DNA from: Geoglobus acetivorans
GTDB taxonomy: Archaea > Halobacteriota > Archaeoglobi > Archaeoglobales > Archaeoglobaceae
Assembly (NCBI RefSeq): GCF_000789255.1
Contig: NZ_CP009552.1
Location: 930,001 to 994,000, forward strand
DNA length: 64,000 nucleotides
Direction: 5' to 3'
Of this stretch, positions 8,934-17,542 are shown piece after piece. Each line of letters starts with the position of its first letter. The stretch's first letter is position 1. Under the pieces are notes generated by a model that was not told the origin of the DNA, did not search any database, and was given only the letters and a program-made list of their open reading frames with translations. The position numbers and the translations under genes were made by a program.

Positions 8934-9870
8934 AGCAGAAAGTATCAGAACGTTCTTAGATTCCATCCTCAATCAAACAAAAATACCAGATGAAATTATA
9001 ATAGTAGACGGTGGGTCGACAGATGGTACTGTCAAAGTACTAAAAGAATACGCACTTTATTTTGAAGAAAAAAATATTAGATACAAAATTATAATTAAAA
9101 AAGGTGCCAATATTGCTCAAGGCCGCAATCTAGCAATAAAAAACTCATCAGGGGACATTATTGCATGTACTGATGCCGGCTGTATCTTAGACAAAAGATG
9201 GCTAGAAGAAATTACAAAGCCCTTAGAAAGGAACCCAATTGTGGATGTAGTAAGTGGGTGGTATGAGCCATTAATAACTTCAAAATTCGAAAGTATTGTG
9301 GCAGAATTGACATATCCCAAATTGAAAAAAGTTTCAAAAAATATAGATAAATTTTTACCTTCAAGCAGATCAATAGCCTTTAAGAGAAAGTGCTGGGAAA
9401 AAGTCGGCGGGTATCCCGAATGGCTATATACTGCTGAAGATACACTTTTTGATCTCAGACTCAAAGAGGCAGGGTGCAAATTTATATTCAATCCAAATGC
9501 CATAGTATATTGGAAGGTAAGAGAAAACGTAAAAAAATTGTTCAAACAATACTACCAGTATGCTAAAGGGGATGGTTTCGCTGGGATTTTTCATTTAAAA
9601 TATCTTATATCATCATACATCCCAACAATCGCCGGAATTTTACTTTTATTGAAATCAATGATCTTTCATACCCTATGGCCTATTTTAGTATTAGTCTCAA
9701 GTACAATATGCTATACTCTTTTAAGAGGATACTATCTTGGTGCAAATCTTCGAACGATATTGAAAAACCTGCATTTATCTGTCCTTATCATGACAGTAGT
9801 TGTCATCTCGAATGCTATGGGGTATACCATCGGAATTATGAAAAGGTTAACTCGGAAATTATTGAAATGA
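8890..9870 (+). CDS. Family 2 glycosyltransferase with C-terminal membrane helices
   Basis: A 326-aa protein from the ATG at 8890, chosen because GGAGGT lies just upstream and the GT2 N-terminal strand (KKISLITTLKNEAESIRTF) begins there. Other motifs are IIVDGGSTDGT, IIACTDAGCILD (DXD-like) and AEDTLFDLRLKEAG. About residues 235-315 contain two or three hydrophobic segments, so it is membrane-attached. The donor and acceptor are unknown. It overlaps the preceding GT4 gene and converges with the DUF354 gene, overlapping its end by 35 bp. Confidence 0.85.
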   Translation: MENKKISLITTLKNEAESIRTFLDSILNQTKIPDEIIIVDGGSTDGTVKVLKEYALYFEEKNIRYKIIIKKGANIAQGRNLAIKNSSGDIIACTDAGCILDKRWLEEITKPLERNPIVDVVSGWYEPLITSKFESIVAELTYPKLKKVSKNIDKFLPSSRSIAFKRKCWEKVGGYPEWLYTAEDTLFDLRLKEAGCKFIFNPNAIVYWKVRENVKKLFKQYYQYAKGDGFAGIFHLKYLISSYIPTIAGILLLLKSMIFHTLWPILVLVSSTICYTLLRGYYLGANLRTILKNLHLSVLIMTVVVISNAMGYTIGIMKRLTRKLLK

Positions 9871-10882
9871 CCTCATTCTTTACTTTTTCCGCTCGTTTAA
9901 ATTCCGGCTCTTTTTTCTTCCCCCACATGGAGATCACATAATCAACGATTTCATGAACATCTCTCGAATGTATCATCCTACCACGTCTAATCAAATCCAT
10001 ATCGACAGAGAGCAATTGGTTGCTTGGGAAAAAGGAAACCGCTGGAGTTCCTAATACGGCCGCCTCTCTCGCCATAGTCCCTGATCCTGTGAGAACTGCT
10101 TTTGCAAAATATGCCAAATCCAAACCATTTAGAGGCCTTTTTGGTATGTGTATTAACTCTTTGCTGTAAGCATATTTCATTATTTCATATGTATTATCTT
10201 CATCTCTCGGGATAAATAAAACAGGAATGTTCTCTTTCGTCAACGCTCTAACCAGATTGGGCACAAGACTCTCCTTGTGAGGCCTTACATACATTGCAGA
10301 AAAAGCTTCGGAACGGATAACAACATAATTGTCCCCGAACGGAATCTTTTCAGGAAAATCTGCATCGGGTGTGTATCCAGATATTGCCAAATGTTCTTTA
10401 TAGCCATTATAGCAAACAAGTTTCCCGGCATCATACTCTTGCACAAACGTGGAATAAGTAACCTTTGGAATAACGATTCTTGTTGCTAATTTTTTAACTT
10501 TTATTTCTAACTCCTGTGAAATTGTTTTCTTACTTAAGAGCTTGAAATCATTGTCCAAGAACAAGATAGAATTTTTTTTCCTGAGATATGATACTGCCAC
10601 GGCCACAGGTAATTCAAGGCACAAGGCTACTCTGAAGCTTGGAATTCTGGTATACAATTGTACGGTCCTAAAAAGCACGGCAAGAGATTTTCTTACAGGG
10701 TCAGAATAATCTCTTAAAACTGGGAAAGCATTAATTCCGAAAGAATCGATTAACTTAATTGTTTCGTCTCTACGTCTTGAAGTGATATACAGGGAGTGTG
10801 AGTCTTCTAATTGTCTGATAAGTGGGTAGAAAAATATCACATCAGCTGGATGCTGCAAGTCTATCCAGATGTCCACACCCAT
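9836..10882 (-). CDS. DUF354 family protein (GT-B fold, epimerase-like)
   Basis: A 348-aa protein starting MGVDIWIDLQHPADVIFFYP, the hallmark N-terminus of archaeal DUF354 proteins, which share the GT-B fold with UDP-GlcNAc 2-epimerase and glycosyltransferases. Further motifs are LYITSRRRDETIKLIDSFG and, near the C-terminus, AKAVLTGSGTMAREAAVLG, the donor-binding region. The function of the family is not established; a role in surface-sugar assembly fits the neighbours. It lies directly downstream of wecB on the same strand, with a gap of about 47 bp. Confidence 0.75.
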   Translation of the reverse strand: MGVDIWIDLQHPADVIFFYPLIRQLEDSHSLYITSRRRDETIKLIDSFGINAFPVLRDYSDPVRKSLAVLFRTVQLYTRIPSFRVALCLELPVAVAVSYLRKKNSILFLDNDFKLLSKKTISQELEIKVKKLATRIVIPKVTYSTFVQEYDAGKLVCYNGYKEHLAISGYTPDADFPEKIPFGDNYVVIRSEAFSAMYVRPHKESLVPNLVRALTKENIPVLFIPRDEDNTYEIMKYAYSKELIHIPKRPLNGLDLAYFAKAVLTGSGTMAREAAVLGTPAVSFFPSNQLLSVDMDLIRRGRMIHSRDVHEIVDYVISMWGKKKEPEFKRAEKVKNEVISIISELTFS

Positions 10883-10929
10883 ATTACTTCACACCTCCAA
10901 TCATTTAGATGCAAATGTAAACTCCCGAT

Positions 10930-11997
10930 TTATACTATTGTCCCAACAACCCTTTCCCCAGCCCTTCCATCACCAAACGGATTTTTCCAGCTATTTTCTT
11001 TGTTAAGCATTGTTCTTACACCTTCCAGAATCCTTTCAGGCTTTGTCCCCACCAGAACATTCGATCCAACCTCCAAGGTTTCAGGCCTCTCCGTATTATC
11101 CCTTAAAGTCACACACGGGACACCCAGTATGCATGTCTCCTCCTGAACACCTCCCGAATCTGTCAGGACCAGCCTTGCATTGGCCTCAAGCTGCAGAAAC
11201 TCGAGAAAGCCCAGGGGATCGATAACCTCGATGCCACTCATGTCGAGTCCGAACTCCTCTACCCTTTTTCGAGTTCTTGGATGGACTGGAAACACAACTG
11301 GCACGGAGAACTCCTCGCGAATTAACTTCAAACCTCTGAGAATTCCTTTCAGCCTCTCCCTGACATCGACGTTCTCCTGTCTGTGGGCAGTCACGAGAAA
11401 GTACTCTTTAGGTTTTAATCCCAGCTCCCTCAGCACGTTCACCTTTCTTTCAGCAATCTCCAGGTTCTGGTAAACTGCATCAACGATGGTGTTTCCGGTG
11501 ACGAATATCTTATCTTCATCTATCCCTTCCCTAAGCAAATTCTGCCTGGCCTTCTCAGTCGGAGCAAACAGATAGTCGGAGACGTGGTCAGCCAGGACTC
11601 TATTAACTTCTTCCGGCATTCTTCTATCGTAAGATCTCAATCCAGCTTCGACATGCCCAACCCTGATGTGGAGTTTTGCAGCGGCTAGGGCTCCGGCTAA
11701 AACCGTGTTTGTATCACCCTGCACTAAAACGACATCAGGTTTCTCTTTCATCAGGACTTTTTCAACTCCGATCATAATTCTGCCGGTTTGTTCCGCATGC
11801 GTCCCGGAACCGACGTCCAGATTATACTTGGGCTGGGGTAATTCCAATTCTTCGAAGAACACCCTGTCCATCTCGTAGGAGTAGTGCTGTCCTGTATGTA
11901 AGATGAAGTAATCCAATCCTCTTTTTTCACATTCCCTTATCACGGGGCTCATTTTGATTATCTCAGGACGGGTGCCGAGGATTATGACCATATACAT
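10930..11997 (-). CDS. wecB: UDP-N-acetylglucosamine 2-epimerase (non-hydrolysing)
   Basis: A 355-aa enzyme interconverting UDP-GlcNAc and UDP-ManNAc, used for ManNAc-derived surface sugars. Family motifs are MVIILGTRPEIIKMSPVI at the start, LVQGDTNTVLAGALAA, GHVEAGLRSYDRRMPEE (catalytic acidic residues), VTAHRQENVD, and LTDSGGVQEE with a following SNVLVG. The length is standard. Upstream on the minus strand a GGATATATACC element near 12030 could be the TATA box. Downstream follows the DUF354 gene, probably in the same transcript. Confidence 0.92.
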   Translation of the reverse strand: MYMVIILGTRPEIIKMSPVIRECEKRGLDYFILHTGQHYSYEMDRVFFEELELPQPKYNLDVGSGTHAEQTGRIMIGVEKVLMKEKPDVVLVQGDTNTVLAGALAAAKLHIRVGHVEAGLRSYDRRMPEEVNRVLADHVSDYLFAPTEKARQNLLREGIDEDKIFVTGNTIVDAVYQNLEIAERKVNVLRELGLKPKEYFLVTAHRQENVDVRERLKGILRGLKLIREEFSVPVVFPVHPRTRKRVEEFGLDMSGIEVIDPLGFLEFLQLEANARLVLTDSGGVQEETCILGVPCVTLRDNTERPETLEVGSNVLVGTKPERILEGVRTMLNKENSWKNPFGDGRAGERVVGTIV

Positions 11998-12457
11998 AAG
12001 TACTTCACGAGACCAGATTTGGGATTAGGTATATATCCTTTTAGGCATATTTCAGTTGCTTTCAGTAAAAACCCAAAACAACAAACCACCAACCAAATTA
12101 TGAGGAATTCAGACAAGAAGAATCCATTCTATTTTCACGGACTACCTTTTAAAAAACAGAAAAAGCGCCATTCTACAATTTATTGAGCTAATTATAAATA
12201 AATCTGTAAACACCACCTCAAACTCGAAATAATTCTAAAAACTAACCAAATTGGTCTCCAAATTTGAAACAACCATAAATTGAAGAGCAAGCATTATGTC
12301 TTTTAAAGAAGTAACACAGTAAGAGAACTCTTTTTTGAGAAAGTCAGGACTGAGAAATTAAGAAGAACAGACGGAGAATTGCTAACACTCAATTTAACAT
12401 AAACTTCTTTCAATTTATTACAAACCCAAAGAATGAGCAATAAGCCCATCATCAAAA
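11998..12457. other. AT-rich intergenic gap
   Basis: These 460 bases hold the presumed wecB promoter at the left end. Otherwise they are AT-rich sequence with no frame showing a family motif and no tRNA or repeat array. It marks the border between the AT-rich glycan island and the more GC-rich sulfur operon. Confidence 0.5.
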
Positions 12458-13210
12458 TCAGCCCAGCAACAGCACGACACCCATCACCAGTATCAGTGCC
12501 GAGAGAGCCACCCTGAGCATCCTATCGTCAATTTTCGAACTGGTAAAAACACCGGCAACAACGCCTGGAATCGAAGAGACTGTTAACATAAGGGCAAGAC
12601 CATAATCAACATTCCCCATCCCGGCATGGATGATGGATGCAAAAAAAGTCAGCACAAAGCCAAAAAGGAGCTCAGTACCCACAATAACCCTTGAAACCAT
12701 GCCGGTGAACAGCAGAAGAAACAGAGTTACCAGAACTCCGCTCCCAACTGATGTTAGCTGAACGAGCGCACCGACGACGAAGCCTGTTAAGATTAGAGAT
12801 AGATTATCAGGGGTCTTATCGGCCGATTTTAAGAAATACATCTTGTAAATCGTCGCAAGAGAGGATATTATAAGCACGAAAGCCAGGATTTGGGTCAAAA
12901 ATCTGTTTAAAACCTCCACGCCCCAGGAATTCCTTAGAAAAGTCATAAAGTATGCCGAAATTAAAAGTCCGGGTATGGAGCCTGCCAGGAGAGTTGAAGA
13001 GACCTTAACGTTCACATTTCCCTTCCTGTAGTGCATCAGTGACGCAAGGAACCTCGTTACAGCGCTGTACAGCAAATCCGTCCCGACTGCAATCCTCGGC
13101 TGAACGCCAAGAAAAATTAATGCGGGAGTCAGAACAGCCCCACCACCCATCCCTGTAAGTCCAACAAGAAACCCGACAGCGAAGCCGAGAAAATAAAAGA
13201 TTTCCAACAC
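12458..13210 (-). CDS. TauE/SafE-type anion exporter
   Basis: A 250-aa membrane protein with about seven or eight hydrophobic segments in two homologous halves. Each half begins with the family signature: GFAVGFLVGLTGMGGGAVLTP (about residues 9-29) and FVVGALVQLTSVGSGVLVT. This is the TauE/SafE (DUF81) family, known to move sulfite, sulfoacetate or related organic anions. It is the last gene of the Sat-ApsK operon, so export or import of sulfite or sulfate is a reasonable guess; the direction and substrate cannot be read from the sequence. It abuts the APS kinase stop. Confidence 0.85.
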   Translation of the reverse strand: MLEIFYFLGFAVGFLVGLTGMGGGAVLTPALIFLGVQPRIAVGTDLLYSAVTRFLASLMHYRKGNVNVKVSSTLLAGSIPGLLISAYFMTFLRNSWGVEVLNRFLTQILAFVLIISSLATIYKMYFLKSADKTPDNLSLILTGFVVGALVQLTSVGSGVLVTLFLLLFTGMVSRVIVGTELLFGFVLTFFASIIHAGMGNVDYGLALMLTVSSIPGVVAGVFTSSKIDDRMLRVALSALILVMGVVLLLG

Positions 13211-13734
13211 TACACCTCCAGATACCCCAGCTCCTCTGCCTTTTTCAGAACTTCTCTGACCTCTTCCTCAACGCTCATTCTGTGAGATTCAAGAACGACT
13301 TCGGGGTTCTCAGGCTCCTCGTAAACCCCATCATATCCCGTCAGCCCCTTAATTTCACCTCTGAGCGCCTTTGCATAAAGTCCCTTGGGGTCTCTCTTTA
13401 TCCTCACTTCAAGAGGGCATTTCAGATAAACCTCCACAAACCTGCCGATCTCCTCTCTCGCCTTCCTCCTGACAGACCTGTAAGGCGAAATCAGAGAAAC
13501 AACAGCAGCAACCCCGTTTCTCGATAAAAGCTTGGCCATGTGTATCACAACACGATTGTGCATTTCCCTCGCTTCCCTGCTGAAACCTATATCAGGGTAG
13601 AGAGTTCTCCTGATCTCGTCGCCGTCAAGCACCTCGACCTTCATTCCCCTTTCCCTAAGCTCCTTTTCGAGTGCTTTTGCGAGCGTAGTTTTGCCCGCAC
13701 CACTCGGACCTGTAAGCCATATTACAAAGCTCAT
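13210..13734 (-). CDS. cysC: Adenylylsulfate kinase
   Basis: A 174-aa kinase converting APS and ATP to PAPS. GPSGAGKTT (residues 9-17) is the P-loop; VLDGDEIRRTLYPDIGFS and the following REMHNRV match the APS-binding region; SLISPYRSVRRKARE and FVEVYLKCPLEV are also family features. FTGYD-type sequence appears as LTGYDGVYEEPENPEVVL. It starts with an ATGA overlap to the phosphodiesterase gene and abuts the exporter. In an organism with Sat next door, this could feed sulfation or assimilation rather than dissimilatory reduction, which uses APS directly. Confidence 0.92.
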   Translation of the reverse strand: MSFVIWLTGPSGAGKTTLAKALEKELRERGMKVEVLDGDEIRRTLYPDIGFSREAREMHNRVVIHMAKLLSRNGVAAVVSLISPYRSVRRKAREEIGRFVEVYLKCPLEVRIKRDPKGLYAKALRGEIKGLTGYDGVYEEPENPEVVLESHRMSVEEEVREVLKKAEELGYLEV

Positions 13735-15107
13735 ATTACACGCTCACCTCTCATTTCCACGTCAATGCCATAAATTTTCAGGATCGTGGGTGCGAAATCG
13801 TAAATGGAGCAGTTCACACGTCTGCTGTCCAGTTCTGGATGGCTGAGCATGAATACGCCGTACTCCGAATGAACAGCATCATCAGGTCCGGTATCATTCT
13901 CGGCAAGATAATTCGTTCCATGTCCGAGAGTTCCCGCAGCCCTCCAGTAGAGGTCGTCAAAGTAAACCATCATGTCTGGCCTATCACCGAGAGCAACCGG
14001 ATAGATATCTTCAGGATAGAAGACCTTTGTATCCCACTTCTCACCGTTTGGTCCCCTAATTGACCTGAGCTGATCCGCCAGCTCATCCCTGACTCTTTCG
14101 TATTCGAATTTGCCCACCGTTCCATTCTTTTCCCTTCCTTCCACGTTCAGAAAGATTCTGGAGTAGTAACCTCCCCATGCCCACGCAGTCGTTCTGCCCC
14201 AGTCCACATCAAGCTCCTCGAACTTCACAGCTCTGCCCTTCTCAAGAACCTCCGGATTCCTTATTTTCAGAAAGCCTTCTTCAATCAGCCACTGGTTGAT
14301 GGCGAATGCACCCTTCATCCTCTTGACGCCGTGGTCTGAGACGACTGCAACTGCGACATCGTCATCCAGAAGCTCGAGGGTTTTTCCAATCTCTCTGTCA
14401 AGAAGCCTGTAATAGTCCCTTATCACGTTCCGGTATTTGCTGCCCTCCTCATACAGGTGGTGCTCCCTGTCAAAGTACTTCCAGAACGCATGGTGTATTC
14501 TGTCAAGACCGATTTCAACAATCTGGAAATAATCCCAGTCCTTTTCCTGAATGAGATATCTTGCCACCTCAAACCTCTTTTCAGTCATTTCCCAGATTTT
14601 TTCCTTAACCTCATCCCTGTCGTCCTTTCTGAAGACCACATCGAAGATGTATTCACCCACGAGCCCCTCCACTTCATTCTTCAGTTCAGCCGGATATGTG
14701 TAGTCCACGCTTGCATCAGGAGTTATGAAACAGCTTATCAACCAGCCGTTCACCTTTCTCGGGGGGTAGGTTGGCGGCACCCCAACGAGAACGCTTTTCT
14801 TGCCTTCCATTGCAAGGTAATCCCATATAGCAGGTTCGGCGATTTTTCTGCTGTTCGCTATCCACATGTCAGTGTAGCTGCCGGCCTTCCTGTGTCTGAA
14901 ACCGTAAAGACCGAGCTCTCCGGGCGTCTTCCCGGTTGCCATCACCATCCAGGCAGGGATCGTTATTGCCGGGATGCAGCTCTTCATAGGCCCATAAACC
15001 GCATTCTCAATCAGCTTCCTTATCGCGGGAAGCTCATCGATGAACTCGCTGAAAAGCAGCTCCGGAGGAGCAGAATCAAGTCCGAAAACAAGCACTCTTT
15101 CCATCAT
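13731..15107 (-). CDS. Type I phosphodiesterase / nucleotide pyrophosphatase family protein
   Basis: A 458-aa alkaline-phosphatase-fold enzyme. The ATG at 15107 overlaps the stop of the DHH gene as ATGA and is preferred over an upstream GTG at 15116. Visible are VLVFGLDSAPPELLF (first metal Asp), AITIPAWMVMATGKTPGELG (nucleophile Thr region), GLDRIHHAFWKYFD, and VAVVSDHGVKRMKG (metal DH pair); LGHGTNY and HSEYGVFM follow near the end. Family members hydrolyse nucleotide or sugar phosphodiesters. Within a sulfate-activation operon, a nucleotide substrate such as APS, PAPS or their products is possible but unproven. Confidence 0.8.
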   Translation of the reverse strand: MMERVLVFGLDSAPPELLFSEFIDELPAIRKLIENAVYGPMKSCIPAITIPAWMVMATGKTPGELGLYGFRHRKAGSYTDMWIANSRKIAEPAIWDYLAMEGKKSVLVGVPPTYPPRKVNGWLISCFITPDASVDYTYPAELKNEVEGLVGEYIFDVVFRKDDRDEVKEKIWEMTEKRFEVARYLIQEKDWDYFQIVEIGLDRIHHAFWKYFDREHHLYEEGSKYRNVIRDYYRLLDREIGKTLELLDDDVAVAVVSDHGVKRMKGAFAINQWLIEEGFLKIRNPEVLEKGRAVKFEELDVDWGRTTAWAWGGYYSRIFLNVEGREKNGTVGKFEYERVRDELADQLRSIRGPNGEKWDTKVFYPEDIYPVALGDRPDMMVYFDDLYWRAAGTLGHGTNYLAENDTGPDDAVHSEYGVFMLSHPELDSRRVNCSIYDFAPTILKIYGIDVEMRGERVI

Positions 15108-16048
15108 AACAACCACCCGAAATGACCGCCAACAATACTGAGGGCTTCATCAAGCCTCGCTTTTGCACAAATAATCCCCAGAACATCGGATTTTCCACCG
15201 GCGTTGAATCCGAAGCTTTTGAGTTTCCGGATAAGATCGGCAATCCCGAATCTGTTCGCAAGAGCCTTATCGACCCTGACATAAACCTGAGCGTGGCCAT
15301 GAAAGTCCTCGTTAACCACAATCGCGATCGGGAATTTGAGATTCCACACGAGCCTTCTCGCAACAATCGATGTTACGTTATACCCGCTCGAGTATCTCAC
15401 ATACACGAAATCCCCTTTATCTTCCGCCCTCTCAACAATCTCAGCAATTTCACTTTCAAGGAGTGTGAGATTGTTCGCCCACTCGTCATCATTCAGCAGC
15501 TCTACCGGCTCGGAATGGATTATCTTTTCAACAGCCCTCTCCACACCATCCAGATCGCAGACCATGGACGGAGAGTTGATGAGTTTAGCGAGATGAAGTG
15601 CCTGATTCTCCGAAAGTCCATATCTGTCAAGCATTTTTCCGACCCAGTCAAACCCAAGGGCACCTCTCCCCAGATCCCCGACCGCTCCAATTGCTGACTT
15701 CCAGCTCCAGTGGTTGAAGTAATCCGAAACCACATACGAAGCAGAGGGGGCCGGTTTTCCTTCCAGCAGGGGGTTGACATGCATGGCATTTTCGTTCTCA
15801 ATTCTCCGCTGAATGTGATGATCGAAGAAATAGAGCGGCTTCTCTATCAGCTCAGCTTCATCAACCATGTTCACATCCACGATGTAGATCCGTTCAGCCT
15901 CGGCTATGCGACCCTTTATCCGTCCATCAAACTCAAAAATTCCCGGAAAGAGGGAGAGGTTCTCAAATTCCTCATCTTTCAGAGATTCCATCAGCAGCGC
16001 AGCAGAGCATATTCCATCTGTATCCCAGTGATGAATCAGCAGGTTCAT
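15104..16048 (-). CDS. DHH-family phosphoesterase
   Basis: A 314-aa protein from the ATG at 16048, which sits immediately after the Sat stop; an in-frame upstream start at 16072 would overlap sat. The motifs are HHWDTDG (6-12), IYIVDVNM, and LYFFDHHIQRR (the DHH motif), with a DHHA1-like C-terminal region ending GFNAGGKSDVLGI. Such enzymes include RecJ-like nucleases and NrnA-like nanoRNase/pAp phosphatases. Its place between Sat and APS kinase suggests removal of pAp formed from PAPS, which is inference. It shares an ATGA overlap with the phosphodiesterase. Confidence 0.8.
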   Translation of the reverse strand: MNLLIHHWDTDGICSAALLMESLKDEEFENLSLFPGIFEFDGRIKGRIAEAERIYIVDVNMVDEAELIEKPLYFFDHHIQRRIENENAMHVNPLLEGKPAPSASYVVSDYFNHWSWKSAIGAVGDLGRGALGFDWVGKMLDRYGLSENQALHLAKLINSPSMVCDLDGVERAVEKIIHSEPVELLNDDEWANNLTLLESEIAEIVERAEDKGDFVYVRYSSGYNVTSIVARRLVWNLKFPIAIVVNEDFHGHAQVYVRVDKALANRFGIADLIRKLKSFGFNAGGKSDVLGIICAKARLDEALSIVGGHFGWLL

Positions 16049-16049
16049 G

Positions 16050-17189
16050 CTACTCAACAAACGGTTTTTCAAAGCTCCTTATCACTTCAAAAACCTCCGG
16101 CCTCATGAGATACTCTGGAGGCTGAGTGCCCTCAGTTATCATCCTTCTCAACCTTGTCCCGCTGATTTTCTCGTGATGTTCCACACCGTGAGGGCAGATT
16201 TTCGCGTTAACCATTCCGGCACACTTACTGCAGTAGAACGCCTCCCGGATAAACATCGGAGTTATGCCCAGGTCGGGAAACTCGTCAAAAATCTTCCAGG
16301 CATCATAGGGGCCATAGTACTCTCCAACCCCTGCATGGTCCCTTCCCACAATAAAGTGGGTGCATCCGAAGTTCTTGCGCATTATTGCATGGTGTATTGC
16401 CTCCCTCGGCCCGGCATACCTCATCTCGTATCTGACGGTTGCAAGGGTTGCGGCATCCTTTGGATAGTAATGCTCAAAAAGCACTTCGTAGGCCTTAATT
16501 ATTACCTCATCCCTGTAATCTCCCGGCTTTTTCTTTCCAAGAACAGGATTGATGAAGAGACCATCAACGAATGTCAGCGCGGCTTTCTGGACGTACTCAT
16601 GGCCAGTGTGAGGGACATTCCGTGTCTGAAACGCAACAACCGTCTCCCATCCCCTCTCCCTGAACAGAACTCTCGTTTCCACTGGCCTGAGAGTGTATCT
16701 GCCAAACTCGTTCGGAATTTCGTTGAGAAGCTCGATCTCCCCACCCACAAGGTAATCCTTCATCGAATGAACCCTCAAGACACCCGGGTGTTCGGGATCA
16801 TCGGTGCCAAAGACCTTCAGAGAGAGGTTTTTCCTATCGTATCGATAAATGTCCTCAACATGCATCCTCGCAACCGGGGTGCCGGCATGGAAAAGAAGTA
16901 CGGCATCTCCCTCAACAAATCCGGGTTCATCAACATCCAGCAGAATCGGGATTGTCCAGGGTGTGTCATCGCTCAACCTCATGTGATCGAGGACGGATTC
17001 GTAGTCATCCCCTGTAAGAAAGCCATTCAATGGTGAGTAAACGCCATGCGCTATGTTTTCGAGGTCTATTGCCGTTCCCCGATCAATTGCCACTGCAAGA
17101 TACTCGTGCTGCTCGCCGACGATTCTCTCCCTTGTTTTATCTGAAACTATGCGCCTGACAAGTCTGCCTCCGTGAGGTCTGGATACCAT
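16050..17189 (-). CDS. sat: Sulfate adenylyltransferase (ATP sulfurylase)
   Basis: A 379-aa enzyme making APS from sulfate and ATP in the cytoplasm. QTRN (188-191) and HTGH (194-197) bind nucleotide and sulfate; GRDHAGVG is at 282-289. CSKCAGM (from 320) and CPHGVEHH (from 332) give a Cys4/His-type zinc site found in dissimilatory and archaeal Sat. The terminal ISGTRLRRMI is conserved. This is the first step of dissimilatory sulfate reduction and of assimilation. It heads the operon with the DHH gene, phosphodiesterase, APS kinase and exporter. No aprAB genes are within the window. Confidence 0.95.
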   Translation of the reverse strand: MVSRPHGGRLVRRIVSDKTRERIVGEQHEYLAVAIDRGTAIDLENIAHGVYSPLNGFLTGDDYESVLDHMRLSDDTPWTIPILLDVDEPGFVEGDAVLLFHAGTPVARMHVEDIYRYDRKNLSLKVFGTDDPEHPGVLRVHSMKDYLVGGEIELLNEIPNEFGRYTLRPVETRVLFRERGWETVVAFQTRNVPHTGHEYVQKAALTFVDGLFINPVLGKKKPGDYRDEVIIKAYEVLFEHYYPKDAATLATVRYEMRYAGPREAIHHAIMRKNFGCTHFIVGRDHAGVGEYYGPYDAWKIFDEFPDLGITPMFIREAFYCSKCAGMVNAKICPHGVEHHEKISGTRLRRMITEGTQPPEYLMRPEVFEVIRSFEKPFVE

Positions 17190-17204
17190 AATGGGTCCCT
17201 GTAT

Positions 17205-17441
17205 TCAGTCCAGATACCCCAGAGCCCGCAGCCTTTCCTTTACCTTCTCCTCTTCCTCCTTGCTGAAGACTTCCTCCTTCTCCTCCTCTTCAAGGCTGGC
17301 GAGGACTTCCCTCAGAACATATGTAACATAATCCGAGACAGATGTGAACCCCGTTCCCTCTATCCTCTGCTTGATTTTCTCGTAAAGCTGCACCGGTATA
17401 CTAACGGTTGTGTATTTCCTCTTCTCATCGCTCATCTTCAT
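17205..17441 (-). CDS. Ribbon-helix-helix (CopG-like) protein
   Basis: A small protein of about 78 aa. The N-terminal strand KYTTVSIPVQLYEKIKQRI and helices TGFTSVSDYVTYVLREVL form a CopG/Arc-type ribbon-helix-helix DNA-binding unit. An acidic coiled region (EEEEKEEVFSKEEEEKVKERL) follows, ending LRALGYLD. The start could also be GTG at 17444 or the ATG at 17435; the AGGTG before the cluster does not decide. It lies 15 bp upstream of sat on the same strand, so it may regulate the operon. An AT-rich TTTAATTAAAT promoter-like stretch precedes it at about 17453-17465. Confidence 0.75.
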   Translation of the reverse strand: MKMSDEKRKYTTVSIPVQLYEKIKQRIEGTGFTSVSDYVTYVLREVLASLEEEEKEEVFSKEEEEKVKERLRALGYLD

Positions 17442-17542
17442 CACCTAATGACATTTAATTAAATGGCATTAAAAAGTTTTTCGGAATTAAAATTAAAAGA
17501 AACAGATAGTCCTTGAGAGATGTCTTGCCCTTTTTAAGGGAC

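Noticed and set aside
16047-17036. 329-codon plus-strand frame opposite sat
   Set aside because: Antisense to an unambiguous sulfate adenylyltransferase gene; no motif of its own.
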